Origin: an uncultured Bacteroidia bacterium
GTDB lineage: Bacteria; Bacteroidota; Bacteroidia; NS11-12g; UBA955
Direction of reading: 5' to 3'
Assembly: GCA_938086785.1 (NCBI GenBank)
Contig: CALKCM010000015.1
Coordinates: forward strand, 1-36,099
Length of the DNA stretch: 36,099 nucleotides
The position numbers and the translations under genes were made by a program. Positions within the stretch are counted from its first letter, which is position 1. The number at the start of each line of letters is the position of its first letter. A model generated the notes under the pieces. The model was not told the DNA's origin and made no database searches. It saw only the letters and a program-made list of their open reading frames with translations. Shown here piece by piece: positions 15,427-24,346 of this stretch.

Positions 15427-16284
15427 CTATGCGTAGATAGAACGTGCTAAGTTCATGCTATTTTGAGCCTCTTTTAAGTCTATGTGCATAGGTTCCTTGC
15501 CACTAAAGAATTGAATAAGATGCTCCGTAGCGATATTTCCAACTAAATCATTCCCTGCCATGGGGCAACCCCCTACTCCATAAAAAGCACCATCGAATCG
15601 CAAACATCCTGCCTTATAGGCTTCTTCAATTTTTATTTGCCAATGGGCGGGTTCCGAATGAAAATGTGCACCAAATTCAACAGAAGGATATTTGGGGACC
15701 AACTCAGAAAATAAATAATTAATGTCTTCCGATTGCGCCTGACCCACCGTATCTGCCAAGGAAATTATTTGAATACCGAGAGAGGCAATTTTATCGGCCC
15801 ACTCTATTACTTCATCTCTTTGATACTCCTCTTCATAGGGGTTTCCAAAAGCCATAGATATATAAGCAACCACTTTTTTGGAACTTGCATCTGCAATGTC
15901 TTTAATGCTCTTCAATCTAAAAAACGCATCCTGCCTGCTGGCATTTGTATTTTTACGTTGAAACATTTCTGAAACAGAAAATGGATAACCCAGGTATGTT
16001 ACTTGCGGGAAAGCAGCAGCTCTAACCGCTCCCCTTTCATTCGCCACAATGGTCAATAGCTTTGTATCACCCAAATCTTCATTCTCTAAGGCCCTAAGCA
16101 CTTCAGGAGTGTCCGCTAATTGAGGAATGTGTTTTGAACTTACAAATGATCCACAGTCTATGGTATCAAATCCACATTTAATAATGGATTTCATTAAATC
16201 AATTTTATTTTTAGTAGGAATAAAGTCAAGAATCCCTTGCATGGCATCTCTGGGACATTCAATAATTTTTATTTCCTTGTTCAT
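15427..16284 (-). CDS. Hydroxymethylglutaryl-CoA lyase
   Basis: Cleaves HMG-CoA to acetyl-CoA and acetoacetate, the last step of leucine breakdown. A 285-aa DRE-TIM barrel: ECPRDAMQG carries the catalytic Arg12-Asp13 pair, SLADTVGQA and GAHFHSEP supply the strand-end and metal-binding His residues, and GVGGCPMAGNDLVGN holds the catalytic Cys loop (the standard form is GGCPYA.GASGN). The PRDAMQ and PMAGND variants are slightly off the classical consensus, so a related acyl-CoA lyase is possible. It starts 1 nt after the stop of the DPP-IV-like gene, so they share a transcript. Confidence 0.85.
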   Translation of the reverse strand: MNKEIKIIECPRDAMQGILDFIPTKNKIDLMKSIIKCGFDTIDCGSFVSSKHIPQLADTPEVLRALENEDLGDTKLLTIVANERGAVRAAAFPQVTYLGYPFSVSEMFQRKNTNASRQDAFFRLKSIKDIADASSKKVVAYISMAFGNPYEEEYQRDEVIEWADKIASLGIQIISLADTVGQAQSEDINYLFSELVPKYPSVEFGAHFHSEPAHWQIKIEEAYKAGCLRFDGAFYGVGGCPMAGNDLVGNIATEHLIQFFSGKEPMHIDLKEAQNSMNLARSIYA

Positions 16285-16285
16285 T

Positions 16286-18445
16286 CTATAAATGTTCGAA
16301 AAAATATTGGCTTACTTTTTTATATAAGTGAATGCGATCTCTTCCGTATACATTATGCTGATGTCCTGGGTAAAAAAAGTAATCTAAATTGTCTTTTCCA
16401 CTCGAAATATTTGCCCTGAGGTAATTTAAGGAGTGTTGCCAAACAACTACATTATCGTCCATTCCATGGATCATAAGTAGTCGACCGTCCAGATTATTTA
16501 CATGCGTAAGCACATTGGCTTGCTTATAGCCCTCCTTGTTTTGACTGGGTCGATCCATGTAACGTTCTCCATACATTATCTCATACATTTTCCAATCAAT
16601 AACTGGGCCTCCAGCAACACCTACTTTATATATTCCCGGGTAGCGACTCATCAATGAGGTTGTCATAAAGCCCCCAAAAGACCATCCATGCACTCCTATT
16701 CTATTGGCATCTACATAAGGAAGACGCTTCAATTGATTCACCCCATATACTTGATCTTCCATTTCGTGAGTACCCAATTTTCTATGAATAACACTCTCAA
16801 AGGCAAACCCTCGATTGGCTGAACCTCGGTTATCAATGGTATGAACAATGTATCCGTTTTGAGCCATGTAATAGAACCATAAGTTCCCTCCGCCCATCCA
16901 AGATTCCTTAATCATTTGGGCGTGCGGACCACCATAAACATAAACAATGGCTGGATATTTTAGATTTCTATCAAAATCGGGTGGATAGTACGTGCGCGTA
17001 TATAAGGCTAATCCATTTTTAATAATGGGATGAATTTCCATTCGACCTAGATCATACTTAGCGATTGGGTTAGGCGCATTGAGAATGGTATTAACCAAAG
17101 TGCCATCCATTTTTAAAATACTGTAAGACCGGGGTACTCGAGTGCTGGTAAAATTATCAAGAAACAAAGTCATGGCAGTATTAAAAGTGACTCCGTGCGT
17201 TCCTTTTCCTGCAGTAAGTTTCTTTATATTCGGGTTGGCTTTAGTGATGGATGCATGGTAAACATGTCTTTCTAATGGACTTTCGCCAGTACTTTCGAAG
17301 TAGACTCCCTTCCCTGACTTATCAAACCCAATAATTTTAGTTACTACCCAGTTTCCCTTGGTCACTTGGTGCTCTTTTCCTCTTTTATCATACCAATAGA
17401 TATGATTGTACCCATCCTTTTCTGACTGCCATAAAAAACCATTTCCATCTGGAAGAAACAAGGGCGGGTTTTCTGGTTCAACATACCGGTCGTTGGATTC
17501 GGTAAAAAGTGTTTTTAAATACGCACCTGTTTGCGCATCATATTTTTTAAGAGCCATTCTATTTTGATCTCTGTTCACCTCAGCTATGAAAACAAATCGA
17601 TCCTCGTTATCCCATGCAATATTGGTTTGATAACTATCATAGGGCGCCTTGATGTCTAAATAAATAGTTTCATCCCTCAGCAAATTATAAATACCCACCT
17701 TTACTGAGTGACTGGAATCTCCTGCAAAAGGGTATTTAAAACTACGTCTGGTAGCTGGCGTATTTGAAATATCTAATTCATTAATGTCTTTTACCCGTCT
17801 TTCATCCTTTCTATAAAAGGCAATTTTAGCACCGCCGTTACTCCAAAAAAGTCCTTTTGTAATGCCAAATTCACTGCGATGAACGGCTTGTCCATAGACA
17901 ATGCCATTTCCGCCATCGCTGCTAATTTGAGTCTTTCCATTTCCAGTAATGACTACCAAATTTTCATCAATAATTGCAGCTGCATTTAATTTTCTTGGAT
18001 GAATATCTACCACCTCAAACGGACCAATTTTTCTTGTGAGGTTCGTTTCCTTGGCAATGATATCATAGGTATATAAATTTCCTTGGTGCAAGAAGCGAAA
18101 ACGCGTTTCATCTACCCATGTTATGTTGGGGAGGCGCTCCAATCCTAGTGTTTTACCCATAAGCCCTTCGTTAATGAGGCTTGCAGAAATACTGCTATCA
18201 ATTTTTAAGGAGTAAATATCTTGAATAAATAACATTCCCCTTTGCGCATATGAAATTTTATAGGATTCTGGAATCCATTGAATTCCGTAGAGTCTCTTTG
18301 GGTAGTTTTTTCCTGAATAACAATCTTCTATCCTCAATGGAACTTTTTGATCAGCTGACTCCTCTAAAGAAGAACTTTCTTGAGCAAAGCCCATGGACAG
18401 TGCAAGTGAAACAGCAAGTATCGAAATTATGTTCTTAATATTCAT
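16286..18445 (-). CDS. Secreted S9-family peptidase (dipeptidyl peptidase IV-like)
   Basis: A 719-aa exported serine peptidase that releases N-terminal dipeptides in the family. Signal peptide MNIKNIISILAVSLALSMGF-AQ, then a DPP-IV beta-propeller (HRSEFGITKGLFWSNGG, FLPDGNGFLWQSEKDGYNHI) and an alpha/beta-hydrolase domain: GWSFGG with Ser near 589, GMDDNV with Asp near 663-664, and GHQHNV with the His near 695-697. The human double-Glu motif is represented by a single Glu in HRSEFG, so substrate choice may differ. I chose ATG 18445 because it yields the signal peptide; the longer GTG frame would run into dapD. HMG-CoA lyase follows after 1 nt. Confidence 0.9.
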   Translation of the reverse strand: MNIKNIISILAVSLALSMGFAQESSSLEESADQKVPLRIEDCYSGKNYPKRLYGIQWIPESYKISYAQRGMLFIQDIYSLKIDSSISASLINEGLMGKTLGLERLPNITWVDETRFRFLHQGNLYTYDIIAKETNLTRKIGPFEVVDIHPRKLNAAAIIDENLVVITGNGKTQISSDGGNGIVYGQAVHRSEFGITKGLFWSNGGAKIAFYRKDERRVKDINELDISNTPATRRSFKYPFAGDSSHSVKVGIYNLLRDETIYLDIKAPYDSYQTNIAWDNEDRFVFIAEVNRDQNRMALKKYDAQTGAYLKTLFTESNDRYVEPENPPLFLPDGNGFLWQSEKDGYNHIYWYDKRGKEHQVTKGNWVVTKIIGFDKSGKGVYFESTGESPLERHVYHASITKANPNIKKLTAGKGTHGVTFNTAMTLFLDNFTSTRVPRSYSILKMDGTLVNTILNAPNPIAKYDLGRMEIHPIIKNGLALYTRTYYPPDFDRNLKYPAIVYVYGGPHAQMIKESWMGGGNLWFYYMAQNGYIVHTIDNRGSANRGFAFESVIHRKLGTHEMEDQVYGVNQLKRLPYVDANRIGVHGWSFGGFMTTSLMSRYPGIYKVGVAGGPVIDWKMYEIMYGERYMDRPSQNKEGYKQANVLTHVNNLDGRLLMIHGMDDNVVVWQHSLNYLRANISSGKDNLDYFFYPGHQHNVYGRDRIHLYKKVSQYFFEHL

Positions 18446-18449
18446 ATTC

Positions 18450-18505
18450 TTTGGTATTCCGTTAATAGTGATGCAAATTTGCCTTGAAATCACCACACAT
18501 GCAAA
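18450..18505. promoter_or_regulatory. Symmetric bidirectional promoter between the peptidase and dapD
   Basis: TTTG (18450-18453), 20 nt, CAAATTTG (18474-18481), 20 nt, CAAA (18502-18505). The central box is self-complementary and matches TAnnTTTG at 7 of 8 positions on each strand. Each strand also has a TTTG -33 box exactly 20 nt away. It should drive dapD to the right and the peptidase to the left from one shared -7 site. Confidence 0.5.
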
Positions 18506-19311
18506 ATATAGAGCAAATAATAAACCATACTTGGGAAAATAGGGAATTATTAAAAGAGAAGGATGTTATTGAAGCCATCGAATGGGTCATAGAAGAGCTG
18601 GACAAAGGAAGGTTGAGAGTTGCTCATCCCACTGAAAATGGCTGGCATGTAAATGAATGGGTCAAAAAGGCAACCATCCTATATTTTCCTACACGAAAAA
18701 TGGAAACCTTGCATGCAGGACCCATGGAGTTTCATGATAAAATGAAACTAAAATCGAATTATAAAGAATTGGGAATTAGAGTGGTTCCGCATGCCGTGGC
18801 CAGATATGGAGCATACATTAGCAAAGGCGTTATTATGATGCCGAGTTATGTAAATATTGGTGCATACGTAGATGAGGGGACCATGGTAGACACATGGGCT
18901 ACGGTTGGAAGTTGTGCCCAAATTGGAAAAAATGTACATTTAAGTGGAGGTGTTGGAATTGGAGGTGTTTTAGAACCTGTACAAGCAGCTCCTGTAATTA
19001 TTGAGGACAATGCATTCATCGGCAGTCGTTGCATTGTTGTTGAAGGTGTTAGAATTGGAACAGAGGCTGTATTAGGAGCCGGCGTAACCATTACGCAAAG
19101 CACAAAAATAATGGATGCAGCAACGGGCCAAGAGCTGGAACGAGGATATATACCTCCCCGGAGTGTTGTGATTCCAGGAAACATGAAAAAGACATTTGAA
19201 GGGGGAGATTTCTATGTACCCTGCGCCTTAATTATTGGAAAAAGAAAACCCGCAACGGACCTTAAAACCTCGTTAAATGATGCCCTAAGGGACTTTAGTG
19301 TAGCGGTATAA
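18499..19311 (+). CDS. dapD: Tetrahydrodipicolinate N-succinyltransferase DapD
   Basis: Succinylates tetrahydrodipicolinate in the lysine/diaminopimelate pathway, feeding peptidoglycan. The 270 residues have an N-terminal helical domain followed by a left-handed parallel beta-helix of hexapeptide repeats (GAYVDEGTMVDTWATVGSCA, IGKNVHLSGGVGIGGVLEP), with EDNAFIGSR and the PPRSVVIPGNMKK end region. I chose ATG 18499, matching the family start MQNIEQII; the in-frame TTG at 18484 would add five residues. The glycosyltransferase gene follows after 5 nt. It diverges from the peptidase gene across a symmetric promoter. Confidence 0.95.
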   Translation: MQNIEQIINHTWENRELLKEKDVIEAIEWVIEELDKGRLRVAHPTENGWHVNEWVKKATILYFPTRKMETLHAGPMEFHDKMKLKSNYKELGIRVVPHAVARYGAYISKGVIMMPSYVNIGAYVDEGTMVDTWATVGSCAQIGKNVHLSGGVGIGGVLEPVQAAPVIIEDNAFIGSRCIVVEGVRIGTEAVLGAGVTITQSTKIMDAATGQELERGYIPPRSVVIPGNMKKTFEGGDFYVPCALIIGKRKPATDLKTSLNDALRDFSVAV

Positions 19312-19316
19312 GTGAT

Positions 19317-20402
19317 ATGAAAATTGGCTTTGATGCAAAGCGTTATCTAAACAATACCACGGGCTTGGGAAACTACAGCCGCGAATTGGTGCATGCCTAT
19401 GCTAAAAGCTTTCCCAATGATGAACTCTTTTTAATATCTGGAGATCCCAAAGATGCGGATAGAATTCATGAGATTAAAAATATATCCTTTGTTGCGCCCA
19501 GTAAAAAAACAAGACTATTTAGAACATGGCACTGTTATAAATTATTGAACGACTTAGGCCTGGATATATACCATGGTTTAAGCAATGAAATCCCGTTTTC
19601 CCATAAGAAAATAAAGGCCAAGTTAGTATGTACGATACACGATGTTATCTTTAAGTACTACCCCAATTATTACAAGTGGTGGGATCGATATATTTACCAT
19701 AGAAAAACAAGGAATGCGATGCTTTTTAGTGACTTAATTATCACAACTTCGGAAACGACAGGGAAAGATCTCATTAAATTCTATCCTAAATCAAAGGTTC
19801 CTTCTTCCACCATATATCAATCCATTAATCAAGCATATCGTTTAAATGAGCCCAAAATGGAGTTTTCAAAAAGGCAACATTTTGTGTATGTAAGCAGTTT
19901 TACTCAGCGAAAAAATCATGCGACCTTAATTGAAGCTTTCAAACTAATTAAAAATCAAACGAAAAAGAATCTATTGCTTATCGGTCAAAGTGGAAGTGAA
20001 CTGGAAGCAATCAAACGTTTAATCGCCTCATACCAGTTGGATGATAGAGTCAAAATTCACATCAACGCCAAAACCTCATTTATTAAAGAATCGATCCGTG
20101 ATGCCGTAGCATTTATTTATCCCTCTTTTTACGAAGGTTTTGGAATTCCATTAATCGAATCTGCATTTCTAGAAACAGCCATTGCGGCTTCTAACATTGG
20201 TATTTTTAATGAACTATCCAAAGATTCTATTCTCTATTTTCACCCCAATAAGCCAGAGGAAATAGCAGATGCCATGCTGCGTTTGGAGGATAAGGAGGTG
20301 AATTATGAACAAACACAAAAATTAAGTCTTCTAAGAGAATTGTCAGACCCCATCAAAGCCAGTCATTCACTTCACAGCGTTTATCAGAACCTGATTTCAT
20401 AA
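19317..20402 (+). CDS. Glycosyltransferase family 4 (GT-B)
   Basis: A 361-aa cytoplasmic or peripheral glycosyltransferase using a nucleotide-sugar donor. The N-terminal half has MKIGFDAKRYLNNTTGLGNY, the usual acceptor-domain start, and the C-terminal half has the donor-site EX7E motif in YEGFGIPLIESA (Glu273 and Glu281). The VYVSSFTQRKNHATLIEAF segment starts the second Rossmann domain. The acceptor is unknown; no other polysaccharide genes are nearby. It lies 5 nt after dapD, so it is co-transcribed with it. Confidence 0.9.
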   Translation: MKIGFDAKRYLNNTTGLGNYSRELVHAYAKSFPNDELFLISGDPKDADRIHEIKNISFVAPSKKTRLFRTWHCYKLLNDLGLDIYHGLSNEIPFSHKKIKAKLVCTIHDVIFKYYPNYYKWWDRYIYHRKTRNAMLFSDLIITTSETTGKDLIKFYPKSKVPSSTIYQSINQAYRLNEPKMEFSKRQHFVYVSSFTQRKNHATLIEAFKLIKNQTKKNLLLIGQSGSELEAIKRLIASYQLDDRVKIHINAKTSFIKESIRDAVAFIYPSFYEGFGIPLIESAFLETAIAASNIGIFNELSKDSILYFHPNKPEEIADAMLRLEDKEVNYEQTQKLSLLRELSDPIKASHSLHSVYQNLIS

Positions 20403-20419
20403 GAAGGGACTAAACTAAA

Positions 20420-21154
20420 TTATCGCAAGCGATTCTTCTGAATTACATCCATTAGGCCATCCTTGTAATTTTTTCCTATGGGCAATTCCATAGTTCCAAT
20501 ATGAACAGTGCTCGGCTTTACCTCACTCATTACTGGAATGTTAACAATATACGACCGATGAATCCGAATAAATAGATTTGATGGAAGTTCTTTTTCCATA
20601 TTCTTCATGGTTTGTAGGGTTACAATTCGCTTTCCATCCGAACACCAGATTTTAACGTAATCAGCAAAGGCTTCTACGTATGTAATGTCTGCATAAGCCA
20701 CTTTCACCAATCTGGAATCACTTTTAACATAGATATGACCCTTGTCATGCTCCAATAAGTTTTGATCTTGGCTGCTGCGCAACTGGTAGTATTCATCAAT
20801 TCTATCGGCTGTTTTTGCTATGCGATTTGGTGAGATTGGTTTGAGTAAAAAATCTAAGGCATCTATCTCAAAGGCTTCTACTGCATACTCGCTGTAAGCG
20901 GTAGTAAAAACAACCAAAGTATCCGCTGTTTTAATGGCATTCGCAAAGTCAATACCATTGACTCCGGGCATATTAATATCCGTAAAAACAACATCGCAGT
21001 TATTGCTGGTAATCCATTCTTTCGCTTCAATCGCATTGCTAAAAGAAGATACCAACTTTAGCCTGGGGTGATCTACAATTAGTTTAGAAATCACTTCCCT
21101 TGCCAAGGGCTCATCGTCTACACAAATGCACTCAATCATTTCTTTATTATCCAT
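20420..21154 (-). CDS. LytTR-family response regulator
   Basis: A 244-aa regulator: receiver domain (acidic pair Asp13-Asp14 in CVDDEPLARE, phosphoacceptor Asp59 in FTDINMPG, conserved Thr in VVFTTAYSEYAVEAFEIDA, Lys in DFLLKPIS), then a LytTR DNA-binding domain (HIYVKSDSRLVKVAYADITYVEA region, with FIRIHRSYIVNI). It overlaps the kinase gene by 8 nt and is certainly its partner. LytTR proteins bind imperfect direct repeats; no target site could be named here. Confidence 0.95.
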   Translation of the reverse strand: MDNKEMIECICVDDEPLAREVISKLIVDHPRLKLVSSFSNAIEAKEWITSNNCDVVFTDINMPGVNGIDFANAIKTADTLVVFTTAYSEYAVEAFEIDALDFLLKPISPNRIAKTADRIDEYYQLRSSQDQNLLEHDKGHIYVKSDSRLVKVAYADITYVEAFADYVKIWCSDGKRIVTLQTMKNMEKELPSNLFIRIHRSYIVNIPVMSEVKPSTVHIGTMELPIGKNYKDGLMDVIQKNRLR

Positions 21155-22202
21155 CTTTATTTATTTCTAAGTTTACCGTATATGTATCTTCATCTATAAT
21201 TTGAAGTGTATAATCTTCCTTGTAAATAAGGTCTAATCTTTTCTTTAAATTTTTAAGACCAATGCCCCCTGGCTGATTCCCAATTCTTTTTCCAGTTTCA
21301 TTTGGGTTACTTATTCTAAAATTAATCACATCATCTTGCACTTCAATTCTCATTTTTAACCACGCATTTTTTAGACTTTGCGAAACGCCATGTTTAAAGC
21401 TATTTTCTAAAAAGGTTAAGAAAATCATGGGCTCAATATACACCCCAGAAAAGTCTCCAATTTTTTCGAACTTTAAGTCAAATCCTTTGCCTAGTCGAAT
21501 CTTTTCAAGCTCTATGTAATCTTCAATATATGCGATTTCTTTGGATAAGCGCACTTTGCCATCTCCTGTTTCATAAAGCACGTATCTCAAAATATTGCTT
21601 AATTTTAGAACCACATTCGGCGCCTCATCCGATTTGAGAAGCGTTAAGGCGTATAAATTATTTAATGAATTGAAAAGAAAGTGTGGGTTTATTTGCGATT
21701 TTAAGAATTTAAGCTCCGTCTCTACATTTACCTTTTGCAAGCTTTTATTGTTCTGTTCCTCCTTGTACCAGTTAAACAACAACTTCAGCGTCAAAACTAA
21801 AAGTGTAGTTAAACTTATAGACGCCCAATTCAATAGGAAGAAGTTTGTACTCCAAACGATTTCTTGGATGTTCTTGTTGTGAATGAATTTGTGAAATACA
21901 ATGGCAATAGGAAAACTCACAGCAATGATGCTGAGAATTAAACACAAGGCATAGGATAAGTAATATCGCTTATACAGCAGTTGATTGACAAGTACATTTA
22001 TATTGAAATATGCTACTATGGCATGAAAGAACAGAATGACACCACTAAACATCACCCAATCTTTTGGCCTCGCACCCGGTTGTATAATTAAGGCACAGAG
22101 GATGACATAAAAGAACCAAAAAATAACATGGTATATTTTTGTACGGAGTACAAAGGAGTATAATTTTATTATTCTATCTCGCCAAGAGCTAGGGTTCAGC
22201 AA
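21147..22202 (-). CDS. LytS/YpdA-type sensor histidine kinase
   Basis: A 351-aa membrane kinase. Four hydrophobic segments in residues ~22-146 form the sensor part, without an obvious extracellular domain. The pfam06580-type phosphoacceptor follows: QINPHFLFNSLNNLY with His174, then the ATPase domain with an N-box (FLENSFKHGVS) and a G-box (GGIGLKNLKKRL). The start is TTG, placed directly after the TAA of the 73-aa gene with no spacer, and the response regulator overlaps by 8 nt. The three genes form one unit. The signal sensed is unknown. Confidence 0.93.
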   Translation of the reverse strand: MLNPSSWRDRIIKLYSFVLRTKIYHVIFWFFYVILCALIIQPGARPKDWVMFSGVILFFHAIVAYFNINVLVNQLLYKRYYLSYALCLILSIIAVSFPIAIVFHKFIHNKNIQEIVWSTNFFLLNWASISLTTLLVLTLKLLFNWYKEEQNNKSLQKVNVETELKFLKSQINPHFLFNSLNNLYALTLLKSDEAPNVVLKLSNILRYVLYETGDGKVRLSKEIAYIEDYIELEKIRLGKGFDLKFEKIGDFSGVYIEPMIFLTFLENSFKHGVSQSLKNAWLKMRIEVQDDVINFRISNPNETGKRIGNQPGGIGLKNLKKRLDLIYKEDYTLQIIDEDTYTVNLEINKDG

Positions 22203-22424
22203 TTAATTTCGTTTTATGAGTTTCATTAGAGTAATACAATAATCGACTAGTTTGGTCGATGTACTTGGCATGTAATACTGATCCTGTTTCACTCCGGTGA
22301 GAATTAACGTGCTTTGGTTGGTATGTACCGTTTTTGCAAAATAAGCAACGGCAACACCATAGCCGAGAACATTTATGCTTACAAGTAAGAGAATGAGCTT
22401 TGCGCGCTTGGATAAATTTTTCAT
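22203..22424 (-). CDS. Small single-pass membrane protein upstream of the kinase
   Basis: 73 aa with no family I recognise. Residues ~9-29 (KLILLLVSINVLGYGVAVAYF) form one membrane helix after a basic N-terminus, so the C-terminal ~40 residues probably face the periplasm. Its stop abuts the TTG start of the histidine kinase, and a perfect -7 box lies 23 nt upstream, so it is the first gene of the two-component operon. It could be an accessory sensor or modulator of the kinase; that is inference from position. Confidence 0.6.
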   Translation of the reverse strand: MKNLSKRAKLILLLVSINVLGYGVAVAYFAKTVHTNQSTLILTGVKQDQYYMPSTSTKLVDYCITLMKLIKRN

Positions 22425-22447
22425 TAGATTTAGTTTAGTGATATAAG

Positions 22448-22455
22448 CAAATATA
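22448..22455 (-). promoter_or_regulatory. -7 promoter box (TATATTTG) for the two-component operon
   Basis: Perfect TAnnTTTG on the minus strand, 23 nt before the ATG at 22424. Confidence 0.5.
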
Positions 22456-22515
22456 CAATTTATTTATTTTTTCTAGCTTGATCATCTGTATTACAACGAT
22501 TTAATTCGATAAAAG

Positions 22516-24330
22516 TTATAAATTTTTGTAATAATTTAATAATTCATATTGAATGGCTGCTCCATATTCAATTTGTGCATTGGATTCGATTCTTTTTTCA
22601 GGCTTTAAGCTCCTGTAATATTTATTATCAAAAGACTGATACGGATGTCCTTGATTCATCAGCCCCCATCCACCGTTGGTAAAAAAGAACGCGTCTCTGT
22701 TGTAAAATAAATTTCGAGAAAACGGAAATGTCTTCTGAGTCCTTTCCAAGTCAAAAAGCAGGGCCATGGTATTGGCTAAATCTGTTTGTGAGGTAACTTC
22801 ATCCAAGGTTAAAACTCTTCCTTTAAGCGGTTTCCCCCACATTAAAATGGGTATTTTATACCGAATGCTATCCGATGGGTTTTCACGATCCACCCCAATA
22901 TCTCTTCCATGATCAGATACAAAAATAAAAACGGTGTTATTGAACCACTTTTTAGATTGGACCGCACTAAAATAGGCTCTTAAACAGGAATCGGTATATT
23001 GTACTGAATTATAAAACGGACCATATTTTTCATCGGTCTGAGTGCTCAGGTAAGGCACATCAAAGGGTTCATGGCTACTTAAACTGAGAATTTCTTCGAA
23101 AAAGGGCTCTTTTTTTGTTTCATGAGCTTGAACATTAAAAACAACTTCGTCGTGAATTCCCCATTTGGATTGGTTTATTTGGCTGAGCGATTTAAAGTGG
23201 TCTATGTCTAGTAAACGGTCAAACGAACCTGCTTGTAAGTAGGTCTCCATACTTGCAAAACTGAGATCTCCTCCATAGACGAAAGTGTTATTGTACCCTT
23301 TTTGCCTAAATAAGGTGGATAGCTGCGGTAATTTAACCGCTTTCTCTGGTTGACTAAGTATTGAGTTCCAGGGAGTGCCTGGATACCCCGAATTAATACA
23401 AGCCAAAGCTTTATCGGTGCGATTTGAACCGGCATAACAATTGGTAAAACTAATGCCTGTTTTGGATAAGGAGTCTAAAAACGGAGTGTGATCTAAAACG
23501 CCTCCATAATGCTTGGATAAATAGGCATTGAAACTTTCGAGAACGACTAAAACTACATTGGGTTTGCCCTTAAATGTAAAAGGAGTCGTGTCCGACTTTA
23601 AATAATACTCCTCTGCTTTATCCTGGTGATTGCTTGCATTAAAAAAATTGTATTTCTCCAAATCTACATATTCTGTAGGCATAAAACATTGGTAAATGAA
23701 GTTCCATGCAGAGTTTAACGATGCGTTGTTATTTGCTGGATTCTTGCTGTAATAGGCAGCGGATGGCCCAATAGGAGACACGGATAAAGATTGCCTTGCA
23801 CCCAGTCCGACAAGAGCAGCTATTAGAAAAATACCTAACCATTTTGGAAGAGTTAAAATCTTCAATTCTAAATGCCCCAGAATTTTCTTAAAAACCAAGT
23901 ACAAAACCCCACTAATAGTTAGGCTTAAGGCAAGAATACTTAGGACTGGCAGATGCCCCGTGGATGCCATGGCCTCTTTGGGATGTTGCATAAAATGCAA
24001 GGCATCTTGGTTAAACTTGGAACTCCATACATCAAAAAGATAACGGTCTACAAAAGACAAGAAAACGATAAGAAAGGAAAGAATCCAAAAGCTAATGGCC
24101 CGAAACTTGATCCACGCAAACGGGAGCACCATATCGTAGAGCAAAAAAAGGCCGAGCATATAACATGTGAAAGCCAAATCCAAGGCAAAACCTTGGGCAT
24201 ATGTGGAGAATACAGACTCTGTTAATTGATTATGAAGAGAGTCATGAAAGATAAATACGCTGCGGCTTATCAGCTGTAAAATAAAAAATAGGCAGACATA
24301 CAAGGTATATCTGCCTAGGATTACTTTCAT
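22516..24330 (-). CDS. LTA synthase-like membrane sulfatase-superfamily protein
   Basis: A 604-aa protein with about five N-terminal membrane helices (to residue ~180) and an extracytoplasmic sulfatase/phosphoethanolamine-transferase domain. Visible active-site parts: VVLVVLESFNAY with the metal-ligand Glu265, the nucleophile Thr305 in AGSNRTDKALA, and FVFVSDHGRD-type DHG. In LtaS and relatives this Thr accepts a phosphoglycerol or phosphoethanolamine group. In a Gram-negative phylum without LTA, a lipid or glycan modification is more likely. I chose ATG 24330; an in-frame TTG at 24345 is possible. It lies 16 nt after the NHL gene. Confidence 0.88.
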   Translation of the reverse strand: MKVILGRYTLYVCLFFILQLISRSVFIFHDSLHNQLTESVFSTYAQGFALDLAFTCYMLGLFLLYDMVLPFAWIKFRAISFWILSFLIVFLSFVDRYLFDVWSSKFNQDALHFMQHPKEAMASTGHLPVLSILALSLTISGVLYLVFKKILGHLELKILTLPKWLGIFLIAALVGLGARQSLSVSPIGPSAAYYSKNPANNNASLNSAWNFIYQCFMPTEYVDLEKYNFFNASNHQDKAEEYYLKSDTTPFTFKGKPNVVLVVLESFNAYLSKHYGGVLDHTPFLDSLSKTGISFTNCYAGSNRTDKALACINSGYPGTPWNSILSQPEKAVKLPQLSTLFRQKGYNNTFVYGGDLSFASMETYLQAGSFDRLLDIDHFKSLSQINQSKWGIHDEVVFNVQAHETKKEPFFEEILSLSSHEPFDVPYLSTQTDEKYGPFYNSVQYTDSCLRAYFSAVQSKKWFNNTVFIFVSDHGRDIGVDRENPSDSIRYKIPILMWGKPLKGRVLTLDEVTSQTDLANTMALLFDLERTQKTFPFSRNLFYNRDAFFFTNGGWGLMNQGHPYQSFDNKYYRSLKPEKRIESNAQIEYGAAIQYELLNYYKNL

Positions 24331-24346
24331 GTTCTTTAAAATCAAA

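Noticed and set aside
18446..18496. Longer GTG-started N-terminus for the S9 peptidase
   Set aside because: It would precede the signal peptide and extend across the shared promoter up to the dapD start.
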